NCBI GenBank assembly: GCA_002633025.1
Contig: NMRB01002639.1
Coordinates: 32,040 to 96,039, forward strand
DNA from: Notospermus geniculatus
Taxonomy: Eukaryota > Nemertea > Pilidiophora > Heteronemertea > Lineidae
DNA length: 64,000 bases
Direction: 5' to 3'
A program made the translations under genes and the position numbers. Every line of letters begins with the position of its first letter. The first letter of the stretch is position 1. Below, in pieces: positions 63,881-64,000 of the stretch. The notes beneath the pieces are model-generated. The model saw nothing but the letters and a program-made list of their open reading frames with translations, was not told where the DNA came from and searched no databases.

Positions 63881-64000
63881 TCCTGGGACAGTTTTTCCTG
63901 GGGACATTCTTTCCTTTTACACCGTCACTAAGAGAGTGATGGACAAAATATCAAGTCTGATATGATGATTACGTCAATGATGGAGGCATCTGAGGTTGAA

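Noticed and set aside
1-64000. CRISPR arrays, bacterial operons, ribosome binding sites.
   Set aside because: Introns, transposon classes and base composition are eukaryotic; no array of regularly spaced identical repeats with unique spacers was found.

Overview
The window looks like gene-poor, transposon-saturated DNA from an animal, probably a marine invertebrate. The evidence is spliceosomal introns with GT-AG borders, many nested eukaryotic DNA transposons and MITEs, a 5'-truncated LINE, a PAN/apple-like extracellular exon, and the very frequent palindrome TAGGCCTA. I cannot name the species from sequence alone. There is one long assembly gap (20445-21349) and four single-N contig joins (5299, 6289, 15540, 24089).

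Region 1 (about 1-12.4 kb) is the most interesting part. A long, damaged coding region on the + strand (1348-9219) reads, in order: an unrecognised N-terminal domain, a Cys/His-rich knuckle, a replication-initiator-like segment with an HUH motif (His-Val-His), a PIF1-like superfamily 1 helicase, and a complete-looking GIY-YIG nuclease at the C terminus. HUH Rep plus PIF1 helicase is the Helitron signature; a GIY-YIG nuclease fused to it is not an arrangement I know. A second, three-exon gene of about 347 codons (9949-12181) follows on the same strand. Its splice phases agree at both introns, and I take it to be an accessory gene of the same element.

Region 2 (12.4-20.4 kb) is a 205-bp satellite array that has acted as a trap for transposons: a 351-bp TA-flanked MITE, a 2.28-kb TTAA-flanked element carrying two tRNA-like sequences and a nested element, and a 481-bp element with a 9-bp target duplication.

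Region 3 (21.3-39 kb) holds a U2-snRNA-like fragment, a hAT-like pseudogene split by a Mutator-like element (23486-24671), a Penelope-like tail, a mariner derivative, a fragment resembling the tyrosine-recombinase (Crypton-like) C terminus, and a 3.87-kb Tc1/mariner element (32805-36677) whose transposase is interrupted by two GT-AG introns.

Region 4 (39-64 kb) contains a probable first exon of a secreted or membrane protein (39187-39256) and, 23 kb downstream, a phase 1-1 PAN-like exon (62076-62333), which may be one host gene. Between them lie nested TA-, TTAA- and TTA-flanked elements, a SWIM zinc-finger pseudogene, a hAT N-terminal fragment, a hAT C-terminal pseudogene interrupted by a Mutator-like element, a MITE and a LINE, a large palindromic minisatellite, and a run of six almost abutting MITEs.

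Most coding sequence here is decayed transposon sequence; the two host-like exons and the three-exon accessory gene are the main candidates for intact genes. All family assignments are by eye from motifs and were not tested by database search.
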